Program-made: the position numbers and the translations under genes | Source: Bacteroidales bacterium UBA5833 | GTDB lineage: Bacteria > Bacteroidota > Bacteroidia > Bacteroidales > Lentimicrobiaceae | Assembly: GCA_002433025.1 (NCBI GenBank) | Contig: DJGZ01000080.1 | Location: forward strand, 1-64,000 | Reading direction: 5' to 3' | DNA length: 64,000 nucleotides | The notes under the pieces: model-generated | The model's input: only the letters and a program-made list of their open reading frames with translations | The model's database searches: none | What the model was told of the DNA's origin: nothing | Part shown: positions 9,075-17,930 of the stretch, in pieces | Layout of the letters: every line of letters starts with the position of its first letter | Numbering within the stretch: the first letter of the stretch is position 1

Positions 9075-9707
9075 ATGAACTCGACTTACTTCAAGTACGT
9101 TAAAAGACCCCTGGACATTTGCATTGCTTTGCTGGCTATAGGATTTTTCTCTCCATTCTTTGTCTTGTTGACAATAATCCTGTTTGTTGCTAATCGGGGA
9201 AATCCGTTTTTTGTTCAGGAACGTCCGGGTAAGGATGGCAAAGTGTTCAGAATGATTAAGTTTAAAACCCTGAATGATGAAAAAAGTGAGTCCGGAGAAT
9301 TGCTGCCTGATGCTCAGCGGTTGCTTAGAATCGGCAAGTTGATTCGGGCAAGCTCCCTTGATGAACTCCCTCAGCTTTTCAATATTTTGCATGGAGAAAT
9401 GAGCATTGTTGGCCCCAGACCATTATTGGTAAAGTATTTGCCATATTATAATGAATTCCAATCCCGCCGCCATATGGTTAAGCCTGGAATTACCGGATGG
9501 GCGCAGGTTAACGGTCGCAACAAGCTCACTTGGGATCAAAAATTTGCTTACGATGTTTTTTATGTTGAAAATGTCAGTTTGTTGTTTGACATAAAAATAT
9601 TGTTATTGACGGTGAGGAAGGTCATTCTGAGAGAAGGTGTCAATCAGGAAGGTGAAGTTACAGCTGAAGCTTTCAAGGGGAATTTTATTGAAGAGCAAGA
9701 CAAGTAA
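9075..9707 (+). CDS. PglC-like priming sugar-1-phosphate transferase (2 of 4)
   Basis: This 210-residue protein is a monotopic phosphoglycosyltransferase. It has an N-terminal KRPLDICIALLAIGFFSP membrane helix, GNPFFVQERPGKDGKVFRM, the Asp-Glu dyad in SLDELPQLFN, GEMSIVGPRPLL and VKPGITGWAQVNGRN. Of the four copies it is the closest by eye to canonical PglC. It should start a glycan on undecaprenyl phosphate. It is followed by ACP, KAS III and ketoreductase genes, so its substrate may be an N-acylated amino sugar; that is inference. Confidence 0.9.
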   Translation: MNSTYFKYVKRPLDICIALLAIGFFSPFFVLLTIILFVANRGNPFFVQERPGKDGKVFRMIKFKTLNDEKSESGELLPDAQRLLRIGKLIRASSLDELPQLFNILHGEMSIVGPRPLLVKYLPYYNEFQSRRHMVKPGITGWAQVNGRNKLTWDQKFAYDVFYVENVSLLFDIKILLLTVRKVILREGVNQEGEVTAEAFKGNFIEEQDK

Positions 9708-9749
9708 TTCTTTGGAATTGATAATATCAACACTCAAAAACCATGTAAT

Positions 9750-9971
9750 ATGGAAACAAAATTCTTGGAACAATTTACAGAACTCCTTGAAATGGAGCAA
9801 CCTGTTAAGTTAAACGACATTTTCAGAGAATATGAAAATTGGGATTCTCTGGCATATTTGTCCGTAATTTCATTTGTGGATGAAGAATATGGTATTGTTA
9901 TTCCCCGTGAAGAATTCGGAAAGATGAAAACGGTGAAGGATATCATTGACTACATCGCTGCTAATTCATAA
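9750..9971 (+). CDS. acyl carrier protein-like
   Basis: A 73-residue acidic, helical protein with the phosphopantetheine attachment motif in ENWDSLAYLS (Ser33, the DSL signature). Size and motif fit a stand-alone acyl carrier protein. The gene is directly followed by a KAS III-like and an SDR reductase-like gene, spaced 11 and 5 bp apart, so it probably carries a short acyl chain for glycan acylation rather than serving bulk fatty-acid synthesis. It lies 42 bp after the priming transferase. Confidence 0.85.
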   Translation: METKFLEQFTELLEMEQPVKLNDIFREYENWDSLAYLSVISFVDEEYGIVIPREEFGKMKTVKDIIDYIAANS

Positions 9972-9982
9972 ACATTCTTTCT

Positions 9983-11038
9983 ATGGCAAGCTTTACCTAT
10001 ACCAACGTTGGTATTGCAGGCCTTGCGGCCGCAGTGCCTAAACAGATCTACCGTAATCTGACTGATAATAAAAATTTTACCATAGAGGATGCCGGGGCTA
10101 TCGTGGAAAAGACCGGTATTCTTGAGAGGAGGGTAGCTGATGATGCTACCTGCGCTTCTGACCTATGCTTCGCGGCTTCGGAACAACTCATGAATGAAAT
10201 GGGTATCGATCGTGCGGAGATTGATGCCCTTATTTTTGTTTCTCAAACTCCGGATTTCAGGATGCCGGCCACAGGCATCATACTTCAGCACCGGTTGAAT
10301 TTGCCGAAATCATGTCTGGCATTTGATATTAATCTCGGTTGTTCAGGTTTTGTTGTGGGTTTAAACCTGGCATACAGCCTCCTTCAGCAGGATTCAGTCA
10401 GGAAAGTGCTCTTGTTAAACGGTGAAACCCGAACAAAGGTGTACTCATTCAAAGACCGGCAAACCGGTTTTCTTTTCGGTGATGCCGGTACAGCCTGCCT
10501 TGTTGACAAAAATGAAAAGTACGGGCAATCATGGTTTGTGCTGGATTCAGACGGAGCAAAAAGTGACTATATATCAATTAAATCAGGTGGTTACAGGTAT
10601 CCTTCAAATCCGGAATCATTTATTGAGCGCGAGCGTGAAAATGGGCGCATATACAGTGATGAACAAGGATATATGGATGGGGCAGGAGTATTTGAATTTG
10701 TGATAACAGAAGTGCCTAAATCAATCAAAAGGACCCTTCAGTTTGCCGGCGTTGAGAAAGAGCAGGTAGGCTATTTTGTTTTCCATCAGGCAAATAAGTT
10801 TATGAATGAACACCTGAACAGAAAACTTAAGCTCGACGCAGATAAAGTTCCTTTCAGCCTGCAGAAGTTTGGAAATACCAGTTCAGTCTCAATTCCGATT
10901 ACCATAGTTTCTGAGCTTAATGAAAAACTCTCTGGGGTAAATAAGATTTTAATCTCCGGTTTTGGGGTAGGATTATCTTTGGGAACAGCCATTTTGACTA
11001 TTGACAATCCCTGGTTGGGTAAGATTTCTGAAATTTAG
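9983..11038 (+). CDS. 3-oxoacyl-ACP synthase III-like (FabH/KAS III family)
   Basis: A 351-residue thiolase-fold condensing enzyme. The Cys-His-Asn triad is visible: Cys120 in INLGCSGF, His268 in FHQANKFM and Asn298 in KFGNTSSVSIP. KAS III enzymes condense acyl-CoA with malonyl-ACP to form 3-oxoacyl-ACP. Together with the adjacent ACP and SDR reductase this would make a short 3-hydroxyacyl-ACP, such as 3-hydroxybutyryl. The viosamine glycosylation island of Pseudomonas syringae has a comparable ACP/KAS III/reductase set. Use in this locus for N-acylation of an amino sugar is inference. Confidence 0.88.
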   Translation: MASFTYTNVGIAGLAAAVPKQIYRNLTDNKNFTIEDAGAIVEKTGILERRVADDATCASDLCFAASEQLMNEMGIDRAEIDALIFVSQTPDFRMPATGIILQHRLNLPKSCLAFDINLGCSGFVVGLNLAYSLLQQDSVRKVLLLNGETRTKVYSFKDRQTGFLFGDAGTACLVDKNEKYGQSWFVLDSDGAKSDYISIKSGGYRYPSNPESFIERERENGRIYSDEQGYMDGAGVFEFVITEVPKSIKRTLQFAGVEKEQVGYFVFHQANKFMNEHLNRKLKLDADKVPFSLQKFGNTSSVSIPITIVSELNEKLSGVNKILISGFGVGLSLGTAILTIDNPWLGKISEI

Positions 11039-11043
11039 GAATA

Positions 11044-11808
11044 ATGGAGAATCCTTTCAGCCTTGTTGGGAAAAACATTGTTATTACCGGTGCTTCATCA
11101 GGTATTGGACGGCAAACAGCGGTGATCTGCAGCCAGATGGGAGCAAGAGTGGTTCTCATCGCACGCAATAATGAAAGGTTGAAGGAGACCTTGTCATTAA
11201 TGCAATCACCTGAAAGTCACCTGGTTTATTCTGTCGATCTGGCTGAACTGTCAGGTATTGAAGCGGCCATTAAAGAAGCAGTTGTGAATATGGGCAAACT
11301 GCACGGTTTGGTTAATGCGGCTGGTATTTCAACCACGCTTCCATTAAAACTCATATCAAACGATAAACTGGATGAGTTTTTTAGAACAAATGTCTATTCG
11401 GCCATTCTAATGTCAAGATTATTCACAAAGCAAGCGAATGTCAGCACTGAAGGCGGGAGTGTTATCCTGTTTTCTTCAGTTATGGGCATTGTGGGCGAGA
11501 CGGGAAAAACATTGTACAGCCTTGCGAAAGGCGCCCTGATTCCGGCTGCGAAATCAATGGCATTGGAGTTCGCTTCAAAAAAAATCCGGTTTAATGCAAT
11601 CTCGCCCGGCGTAGTTGTCACGCCGATGTCGCAAAAGGCTATATACAGCCAGGATGAAGAATCATTGAACAAGATAACAGCGTTGCATCCGCTTGGCCTT
11701 GGAAAGCCTGAAGACATTGCAAATGCCTGTGTTTATCTGTTATCAGATGCGGCCAGGTGGGTTACAGGTTCAAATCTGATAATAGACGGTGGATACACAG
11801 CCAGATAA
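11044..11808 (+). CDS. SDR 3-oxoacyl-ACP reductase-like (FabG family)
   Basis: A 254-residue classical SDR. It has the cofactor motif TGASSGIG at residues about 17-24, the NAAG motif and the catalytic YSLAK (Tyr158, Lys162). The C-terminal DGGYT is typical. It starts 5 bp after the KAS III gene and would reduce the 3-oxoacyl-ACP to the 3-hydroxyacyl form. An alternative role as a sugar-nucleotide reductase cannot be excluded, but the ACP and KAS III neighbours favour acyl chemistry. Confidence 0.85.
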   Translation: MENPFSLVGKNIVITGASSGIGRQTAVICSQMGARVVLIARNNERLKETLSLMQSPESHLVYSVDLAELSGIEAAIKEAVVNMGKLHGLVNAAGISTTLPLKLISNDKLDEFFRTNVYSAILMSRLFTKQANVSTEGGSVILFSSVMGIVGETGKTLYSLAKGALIPAAKSMALEFASKKIRFNAISPGVVVTPMSQKAIYSQDEESLNKITALHPLGLGKPEDIANACVYLLSDAARWVTGSNLIIDGGYTAR

Positions 11809-11868
11809 AGCATAGGGTCATTGAAACGCTTGTTATTGATCGTTTTTAGGATTAACTGAAATTTTAAT

Positions 11869-12519
11869 ATGAAGAAAATCATAATAATTGGCTCTGGCGG
11901 ACATGGGGCCGAGTTGGACGATTATATCCGTTATAACGAAAAAGTTACTGGAGTAAAAGAGCTGGAAATAATCGGATACCTTGACGATAATCCCCTGAAC
12001 TATGCCAATTATAAATTTGGTGCTCCGCTGATCGGAGGCGTCAGGGATCACATAGTAAGAACAGATGTTGAATACCTGATGGGGATCGCAAATCTTACTT
12101 ACCGGAAACTTTTCGTTGACCAATACACTGCTGCCGGAGCTTCATTTATTTCATTAATTCATCGTACTGCTTATATTTCTGATAGTGCCTCCCTTGGGAA
12201 AGGAGTTGTTATTGGTCCGATGGTAAATCTTGGCCCTAATGCAAAAGTCGGAGATTTTACAATGCTGAATTCCAGATGCAGTTTAGGGCATGATACAAAA
12301 GTCGGGGCATTTAATTTCATAAGTCCCAATGTTTGCTTTTCAGGATTCACCGAAATTGGCAATGGAAATCTGTTCGGAATAAACAGTGCCACAATTCCGG
12401 GAATTAAGGTTGGAAACAACAATAAAATAATGGCCGGGATGGTTCTCGATAAAAATGTCAGCAACGATGAAGTAGTATTTTACCGGTTTAAAGAGAAGGT
12501 AATAGCGGTGCCAAAATAG
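11869..12519 (+). CDS. PglD/NeuD-like sugar O/N-acyltransferase
   Basis: A 216-residue protein of the NeuD/PglD group. A small Rossmann-like N-terminal domain (KIIIIGSGGHGAELDDYI) is followed by a left-handed beta-helix with hexapeptide repeats (about residues 95-200, e.g. IGPMVNLGPNAKVGDFTML). The catalytic base His is probably in SLGHDTKVG. PglD acetylates UDP-4-amino-GlcNAc to give diNAc-bacillosamine, and PglE- and PglF-like genes lie downstream at 15.5 and 16.7 kb. Acyl-ACP from the preceding genes is an alternative acyl donor, since this gene follows the ACP set by 60 bp. Confidence 0.85.
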   Translation: MKKIIIIGSGGHGAELDDYIRYNEKVTGVKELEIIGYLDDNPLNYANYKFGAPLIGGVRDHIVRTDVEYLMGIANLTYRKLFVDQYTAAGASFISLIHRTAYISDSASLGKGVVIGPMVNLGPNAKVGDFTMLNSRCSLGHDTKVGAFNFISPNVCFSGFTEIGNGNLFGINSATIPGIKVGNNNKIMAGMVLDKNVSNDEVVFYRFKEKVIAVPK

Positions 12520-12604
12520 CCATGATAATCATTTAAGTTTAAATGATACACTGCGGACAATGGTTCACTTATGCTTGTTCCATATTTATATTAAAATATT
12601 CTGA

Positions 12605-13345
12605 ATGATAGAAGTTTGCCAGTTGGAAGTAGAGTCTGAACTGCTGAACAGAAAAGTGCTCAGCCTCGGGGATAACATTTCAGCAATTGATTATTCAGTA
12701 TCTGAAGATGAAATTATTAAAAAGTACAATCCCGGATATATACAGATCATGCTTGATTCTGATGACCTGAAGAATATCAACAGCTATGAGGATTCAGGAT
12801 TCAGATTTGCGGAATTCAGACTTTTCAGATATCTGAGGACTGCAAATCTTTTTGTTTCGTCCAAATCATACTATCCCTATAAAATTGAATTAATTAATGG
12901 TGAGGAACGCATTGAGGATGCACTGAATATTTTGAATCAATGTAAAAGAGACGACCGGTTTTCAATTGATCCTAATATTCCGGAAGGATTTGCGAAGAAA
13001 CGACTGGAACTTTATATCAGAAAATCCTTTATGAGTTTTCCTGAGGAGTTCGCTTTAGGACTTATAAATAATAACACCGGTGAATTGGTGGCATTCAAAA
13101 CAGGAAAGTACATCAGTAAATCACATGTGTTGTATTTCTACAGTTATATTGCAGAGAACAGAGAATTTCAGAAGTTCAGTGTCATGCTGGAAAATGGTGT
13201 TCTGGAGTTTCTTATAAATCAAAAAGTTAGCTATATTGAAGCAGTTACCAGTTGCCTGAATATTGCGGAGTTAAATGAATCTTTAAAAGAATCAGGCTAT
13301 TCGGTCAACAAAACAATGGTTCTTCTAAGGAAAATTTTCACCTGA
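12605..13345 (+). CDS. GNAT-like protein resembling RffC/WecD
   Basis: This 246-residue protein has an N-terminal domain with YEDSGFRFAEFRLF. A GNAT-like C-terminal half carries a conserved-looking RFSIDPNIP and FPEEFALGLI. The layout is like dTDP-fucosamine acetyltransferase (RffC/WecD), in which the aligned region reads similarly. It probably acetylates a 4-amino-6-deoxy sugar nucleotide, but the nucleotide and sugar are unknown. The gene starts 85 bp after the PglD-like gene and ends 7 bp before the YdcF-like gene. Confidence 0.62.
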   Translation: MIEVCQLEVESELLNRKVLSLGDNISAIDYSVSEDEIIKKYNPGYIQIMLDSDDLKNINSYEDSGFRFAEFRLFRYLRTANLFVSSKSYYPYKIELINGEERIEDALNILNQCKRDDRFSIDPNIPEGFAKKRLELYIRKSFMSFPEEFALGLINNNTGELVAFKTGKYISKSHVLYFYSYIAENREFQKFSVMLENGVLEFLINQKVSYIEAVTSCLNIAELNESLKESGYSVNKTMVLLRKIFT

Positions 13346-13352
13346 TTTATTA

Positions 13353-14000
13353 GTGAAAATGGCTGGGATTAAGCGTAGATATAAGTTTTTTCTGTTCTTT
13401 GTTTTAATTGTGGTAGCTGTAGTTCTTATGTTACTGGAGGCAGGTAACTTTTTGGTAAAGAAAGATAAACTGTTCCGGGCTGATGCAATTGTTTTATTGA
13501 TGGGATCCATTCCCGACAGGGTTTTGCAGACAGAACTCATATACAAACAGGGTTTGGGCAGGCGGATTATTCTTGTTGAAGAAAATATGGAGGGCTTTCA
13601 TGACCTCAGGAAACGTGGATCTCCGATAGTCAGTAATACAGATCAGTGTTATAATGCCCTGGTGTATTTAGGCATCAATGAAGAATTTATTAATGTATTG
13701 CCAGGTTCCGCACGAAGTACAATTCAGGAGGCGTTGATAATCAAAGATTTCATAAAATCCAATCCTTCCGTCGATACATTGATTTTAGTTTCTTCACCTT
13801 CTCATACCAGGCGTGCATCAATGATATTCAGTAAAATATTGAAGCATTATGAAGTTCCTGTGGTAATTTATACAAGTCCAGGTGAAAAGTCAACATTTAA
13901 TGCTGCCAGATGGTGGAAAAGTCGGGAAGATATTCAGTATGTTCTTACAGAGTATGTCAAGATACTGAGTTTTTTGTTTATTGATCAGTTTAGAATCTGA
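13353..14000 (+). CDS. YdcF/SanA-like DUF218 protein, membrane-anchored
   Basis: A 215-residue protein with an N-terminal basic patch and one membrane helix (FFLFFVLIVVAVVLMLLEAG). A DUF218/YdcF-type Rossmann-like domain follows, with ADAIVLLMGSIPDR and a conserved ERSRST-type stretch seen here as ARSTIQEA. Related proteins (ElyC, SanA) act at the envelope in lipid-carrier or glycan metabolism with no fixed reaction. A GTG at 13353 or an ATG at 13359 may start it. It lies inside the glycan operon, 47 bp before the third priming transferase. Confidence 0.72.
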   Translation: MKMAGIKRRYKFFLFFVLIVVAVVLMLLEAGNFLVKKDKLFRADAIVLLMGSIPDRVLQTELIYKQGLGRRIILVEENMEGFHDLRKRGSPIVSNTDQCYNALVYLGINEEFINVLPGSARSTIQEALIIKDFIKSNPSVDTLILVSSPSHTRRASMIFSKILKHYEVPVVIYTSPGEKSTFNAARWWKSREDIQYVLTEYVKILSFLFIDQFRI

Positions 14001-14047
14001 TATTCATTTTTTATTGAATGCCAATCATTAACCTTATCTGCTGAAAA

Positions 14048-14653
14048 ATGGTTTTGAAACGTTTGTTTGACATTTTTGCTTCCCTGTTTGGATTAATGGT
14101 ATTCATGCCATTATTTATCTTTGTTGCGTTACTGATTAAAATTAAAATGCCGGGTCCCGTATTCTTTCAACAGATGCGGGTCGGCAAAGATGCGGTGTTG
14201 TTCAGAATGATTAAATTCAGAACCATGACCATCAACCACAGCGGCAGCACTATCTCAGTCAAAGGGGAGCGACGGATAACCCCTTTAGGGGCTGTGCTCA
14301 GAAAATACAAACTTGATGAATTGCCTGAATTGTGGAACATTCTGAAGGGGGATATGAGTTTCGTGGGTCCAAGACCTGATGTGCCTGGCTACGCTGATAA
14401 ATTGGAAGGTGAGGACAGGTTATTGCTCAGTATCAGGCCGGGCCTTACCGGTGCCGCCAGCCTTAAGTTCTCCAACGAGGAGGAATTGCTGGCCCTGCAG
14501 GATGATCCGGTTAAGTATAATGATGAAGTACTGTACCCGGAAAAGGTTCGGATCAATAACAATTATGTCAGGCATATGTCATTTTGTCTTGATCTGAAGA
14601 TTATTTTTTTTACTTTAACAGGTAAGAAACTTAGCGATGATTGGGCTAAATAA
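14048..14653 (+). CDS. PglC-like priming sugar-1-phosphate transferase (3 of 4)
   Basis: A 201-residue monotopic phosphoglycosyltransferase. Visible are KRLFDIFASLFGLMVFMP, GPVFFQQMRVGKDAVLFRM, the dyad in KLDELPELWN, GDMSFVGPRPDV and IRPGLTGAASL. The C-terminal part (FSNEEELLALQDDP) resembles the subgroup often annotated as UDP-GalNAc or bacillosamine-type transferases, so its substrate may differ from copies 1 and 2. It sits between the YdcF-like gene and the QueC-like gene. Confidence 0.88.
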   Translation: MVLKRLFDIFASLFGLMVFMPLFIFVALLIKIKMPGPVFFQQMRVGKDAVLFRMIKFRTMTINHSGSTISVKGERRITPLGAVLRKYKLDELPELWNILKGDMSFVGPRPDVPGYADKLEGEDRLLLSIRPGLTGAASLKFSNEEELLALQDDPVKYNDEVLYPEKVRINNNYVRHMSFCLDLKIIFFTLTGKKLSDDWAK

Positions 14654-14737
14654 AGTTGACTTACTAATTAACGAACAAATAGTTTTCTTTTCTGATATTA
14701 CCTTTAATCCTAAGTTTAATTATTTCTTGATAAGTGT

Positions 14738-15460
14738 ATGAAAACCGTTGATATTTTTTGGACCGGAGGATTTGATTCGACTTTTAGAGTTCTTCAATTA
14801 CTCAATCAATCTGATTGCTATGTTCAACCACATTATATTATCCTGGAAGACAAGTCTACCTGGGTCGAAATAGGTACAATGATTAGGATTCGCAAAGTTA
14901 TTAATAATAGATTTTTTAATATAGCCCATAGACTTTTACCAACAATGTATATAAATCATGAACTTATTAAGAAGGACCCTGAGATCGAAACCGAGATATC
15001 AAGATTACGGCAAGAATTGAAGGTAATTGAACAGTACCACTTAATGGCAAATTATTGTAAGGAATTAAATATATGTAACATCGAAGTTGCAATAATTCAT
15101 ATGGAAGGAGAGATGGGGCTTTTTAAGCAACATCGGAGTATTGATATTTTCAAAGCTTTTTCTTTTCCAATAAGTGAGCTGTCGAAGAAAATGATTTATG
15201 ATATATCATTAAAAGAAGGATGGGATGATATTCTTATGATGACATCTTTTTGTAAGAGGCCCATTATTAAAGTTGAGCCCTGTGGCTTATGTTCTCCTTG
15301 TACAACTGCTGTTGCGGAAGGTCTGGATTTTAGATTGCCTTTAAAGAGCCGTTTAATAGCAAAGTTACAGATCCCATTCAGAAAATATATTCGCAAAAGA
15401 CATAGAAAACTGAAGGATAACAAGATAATCATAGCAATCCAGAAAAAGCTCTATGAGTGA
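14738..15460 (+). CDS. QueC-like PP-loop ATPase
   Basis: A 240-residue adenine-nucleotide alpha-hydrolase-type protein. The PP-loop is FWTGGFDSTF at residues about 7-16 (canonical SGGxDS). Four cysteines, Cys172, Cys182, Cys185 and Cys188 (CGLCSPC), match the zinc site of QueC. QueC turns carboxy-deazaguanine into preQ0 using ammonia and ATP. No other queuosine gene is nearby and the gene is embedded in a glycan operon, so a related ATP-dependent amidation of another acid is possible. The gene is somewhat AT-rich and separated by 84 and 67 bp from its neighbours. Confidence 0.72.
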   Translation: MKTVDIFWTGGFDSTFRVLQLLNQSDCYVQPHYIILEDKSTWVEIGTMIRIRKVINNRFFNIAHRLLPTMYINHELIKKDPEIETEISRLRQELKVIEQYHLMANYCKELNICNIEVAIIHMEGEMGLFKQHRSIDIFKAFSFPISELSKKMIYDISLKEGWDDILMMTSFCKRPIIKVEPCGLCSPCTTAVAEGLDFRLPLKSRLIAKLQIPFRKYIRKRHRKLKDNKIIIAIQKKLYE

Positions 15461-15527
15461 AGATTGATTTCATTGCATGTTGTTGACTTCTTTTATCCAA
15501 TGACTTTTAACACTTTTAAGCAGTATC

Positions 15528-16700
15528 ATGACCATGCCCAAAACAACAGGACATTATAAGTTTTCGAAAGAAAAAATCTGGCTTTCCTCTCCCCATATGA
15601 GTGGGAAAGAAATGAAATACATCGAAGATGCTTTCAGAAAAAATCATGTTTTTCCCCTTGGGCCCAACGTTACGGGGCTGGAGGAGGATATTGTCAGGAT
15701 GACCGGGGCGGGCCATTGCACCTGCCTTTCATCAGGGACTGCTGCCATTCACCTGGCATTAATCCTGCTGGGGGTTAAGCAGGGGGATGAGGTGATTTGC
15801 TCTTCCTTTACCTTTTCGGCTTCGGCAAACCCGATAGCCTATCTGGGTGCTACCCCTGTTTTTGTGGACTCAGAGGCACTTACCTGGAATATGAGCCCGG
15901 ATTTACTTGAATCTGCGATCAAAGATCGCATTTCAAGGGGTAAAAAGCCGTCTGCCATTGTCCTGGTGCATCTTTACGGTATGCCGGCGCAATTGGAAAA
16001 ACTGATGGCTATTGCAGATGCTTATCAGATTCCGGTGATTGAAGATGCAGCCGAGTCGTTCGGATCCACCTTCAACGACAAAAGTACCGGTACTTTTGGG
16101 GAAATCGGTGTGTTTTCGTTTAACGGGAATAAAATCATTACCACTTCGGGCGGCGGTGCTATGGTTTCAGCAAACCCCGAATATTGCAGAAAGGCGCTGT
16201 TTCTTGCTACACAGGCGCGTGATGCGGCTCCACATTACCAGCACTCCCATATCGGATATAATTACAGGATGAGCAATATCTGCGCAGGTATAGGCAGGGG
16301 GCAGATGGAAGTGCTGGCTGACAGGATCGCCAAGCGAAGAGAAAATTATTTTTACTACCGTGAAATGCTGGCCGGTATTCCCGGTATTGCTTTTCAGAAT
16401 GAACCTGATGAACGGTACTTTTCAAACCATTGGCTGACTACCATTGTGGTAGACCCGGCCGGGACAGGAGGCATCACCCGTGAAGTTTTATATGATGCGT
16501 TGGCCCGGCTCGACATAGAAACCAGGCCATTGTGGAAGCCCATGCACTTGCAGCCTGTATTTGAAAATGCACCGGCATATACAGATGGAACATCCGAACG
16601 GTTATTCCGGAACGGACTTTGCCTTCCATCCAGTTCTAACATTGCGGATGAAGATCGGAAAACTGTTGTTGACGCCATCCGAAACATTCTAAAACATTAA
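15528..16700 (+). CDS. DegT/DnrJ/EryC1 aminotransferase, PglE-like
   Basis: A 390-residue PLP-dependent sugar aminotransferase of normal family length. The PLP-binding acid is in VIEDAAESFGST. The Schiff-base lysine is in FSFNGNKIITTSGGGA, and the substrate-binding loop reads LSSGTAAIHLAL. It fits the PglE-type enzyme that aminates the 4-keto group of UDP-2-acetamido-4-keto-6-deoxyglucose. The PglF-like dehydratase that would make this substrate starts 11 bp downstream. Translation may start at the ATG at 15528 or the one at 15534. Confidence 0.88.
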   Translation: MTMPKTTGHYKFSKEKIWLSSPHMSGKEMKYIEDAFRKNHVFPLGPNVTGLEEDIVRMTGAGHCTCLSSGTAAIHLALILLGVKQGDEVICSSFTFSASANPIAYLGATPVFVDSEALTWNMSPDLLESAIKDRISRGKKPSAIVLVHLYGMPAQLEKLMAIADAYQIPVIEDAAESFGSTFNDKSTGTFGEIGVFSFNGNKIITTSGGGAMVSANPEYCRKALFLATQARDAAPHYQHSHIGYNYRMSNICAGIGRGQMEVLADRIAKRRENYFYYREMLAGIPGIAFQNEPDERYFSNHWLTTIVVDPAGTGGITREVLYDALARLDIETRPLWKPMHLQPVFENAPAYTDGTSERLFRNGLCLPSSSNIADEDRKTVVDAIRNILKH

Positions 16701-16711
16701 AGATAGCCTGT

Positions 16712-17920
16712 ATGATTAACATAGAAGCTTTTATTGCTAAACATATCACCTTCCGGGAGAAGAGTTTTTTTCAGGATGATCTGTTGCGGTACGAAAACCA
16801 GCTCAGATTGCAGATAGAAGGAAAGTCGGCGCTGGTTATCGGGGGTGGTGGCACCATCGGATCCTCTTTTATCCGGGCATTGCTGAAGTTCAATCCGGCC
16901 AGGCTATATGTGGTTGATCTGAGCGAGAACTACCTCACCGAACTTACGCGCGATCTCAGAAGTACTTTGGGTATGAGGGTTCCGGATGATTATAAAACCT
17001 ATCCGATAAACTTTTCCAATCCGGTTTTTGATAAAATATTGCAGGATGCCGGTCCCTTCGACATTGTAGCCAATTTTGCGGCGCACAAGCATGTGAGAAG
17101 CGAAAAAGACCAGTTTTCGGTGATCGCATTGCTCGAAAACAATATTATTAAGGCCGAGCAGCTCTTAGGCAAGCTGGCTGAATCCCCCCCTGAGCATTTC
17201 TTCTGCGTTTCCACGGATAAGGCTGCCAATCCGGTTAATATAATGGGAGCCAGTAAGAAAATCATGGAAGAGGTGATTATGGCATACGCCGGCCGTTTCC
17301 CGGTTTCCACAGCGAGGTTTGCCAATGTAGCCTTCTCCAACGGAAGTCTGCTTGCGGGTTATCTCGAGCGAATGATGAAACATCAGCCGCTTTCCTGTCC
17401 TTCAGATATCCGGAGATTTTTTGTTTCTCCTGAAGAGTCTGGCCAGATTTGCCTGATGGCTTGTATTCTGGGAAAGACCGGTGAAATCTTCTTTCCGAAG
17501 CTGGACGAAGAGCAGATGATGAATTTTAAAGACATTACCATTGAATTTTTGAGGCAGCAGGGGCTTGAAACCAGTATATGTGCAAGTGAAGAAGAGGCCC
17601 GCTATGAAGCGTCCATGATGCAGGCCAATTCACGAAGCTATCCGGTCTATTTTTTTGAATCGGATACTTCCGGTGAAAAAACCTTTGAAGAGTTCTATAC
17701 GGAAGGGGAGGAGCTTGATCTCGCAACATTCAGTTCTCTGGGAATCATCAAAAATGCCCCTCGCCGTTCGATGGATGAGATACGGAATATGGTCGGGGAA
17801 CTTAAGAGGGTGATACAAACCCCGGGATTAACAAAAGCTGAAATAGTCAAGGTGATGACCTCTTTCCTGCCGGGTTTCCATCATATAGAAACCGGGAAAA
17901 ACCTGGACCAGAAAATGTAA
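16712..17920 (+). CDS. UDP-sugar 4,6-dehydratase, PglF/FlaA1 soluble type
   Basis: A 402-residue extended SDR. It has a Rossmann motif SALVIGGGGTIGSSF at about residue 40 and the signature VSTDKAANPVNIMGASKK, with Met in place of the usual catalytic Tyr. It lacks the membrane region of full PglF, so it is a soluble form with about 35 extra N-terminal residues. It should convert UDP-GlcNAc to the 4-keto-6-deoxy intermediate for the adjacent aminotransferase. With the DegT gene before it and a priming transferase 10 bp after it, it completes a bacillosamine-type module. Confidence 0.84.
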   Translation: MINIEAFIAKHITFREKSFFQDDLLRYENQLRLQIEGKSALVIGGGGTIGSSFIRALLKFNPARLYVVDLSENYLTELTRDLRSTLGMRVPDDYKTYPINFSNPVFDKILQDAGPFDIVANFAAHKHVRSEKDQFSVIALLENNIIKAEQLLGKLAESPPEHFFCVSTDKAANPVNIMGASKKIMEEVIMAYAGRFPVSTARFANVAFSNGSLLAGYLERMMKHQPLSCPSDIRRFFVSPEESGQICLMACILGKTGEIFFPKLDEEQMMNFKDITIEFLRQQGLETSICASEEEARYEASMMQANSRSYPVYFFESDTSGEKTFEEFYTEGEELDLATFSSLGIIKNAPRRSMDEIRNMVGELKRVIQTPGLTKAEIVKVMTSFLPGFHHIETGKNLDQKM

Positions 17921-17930
17921 ATCTTATAGT

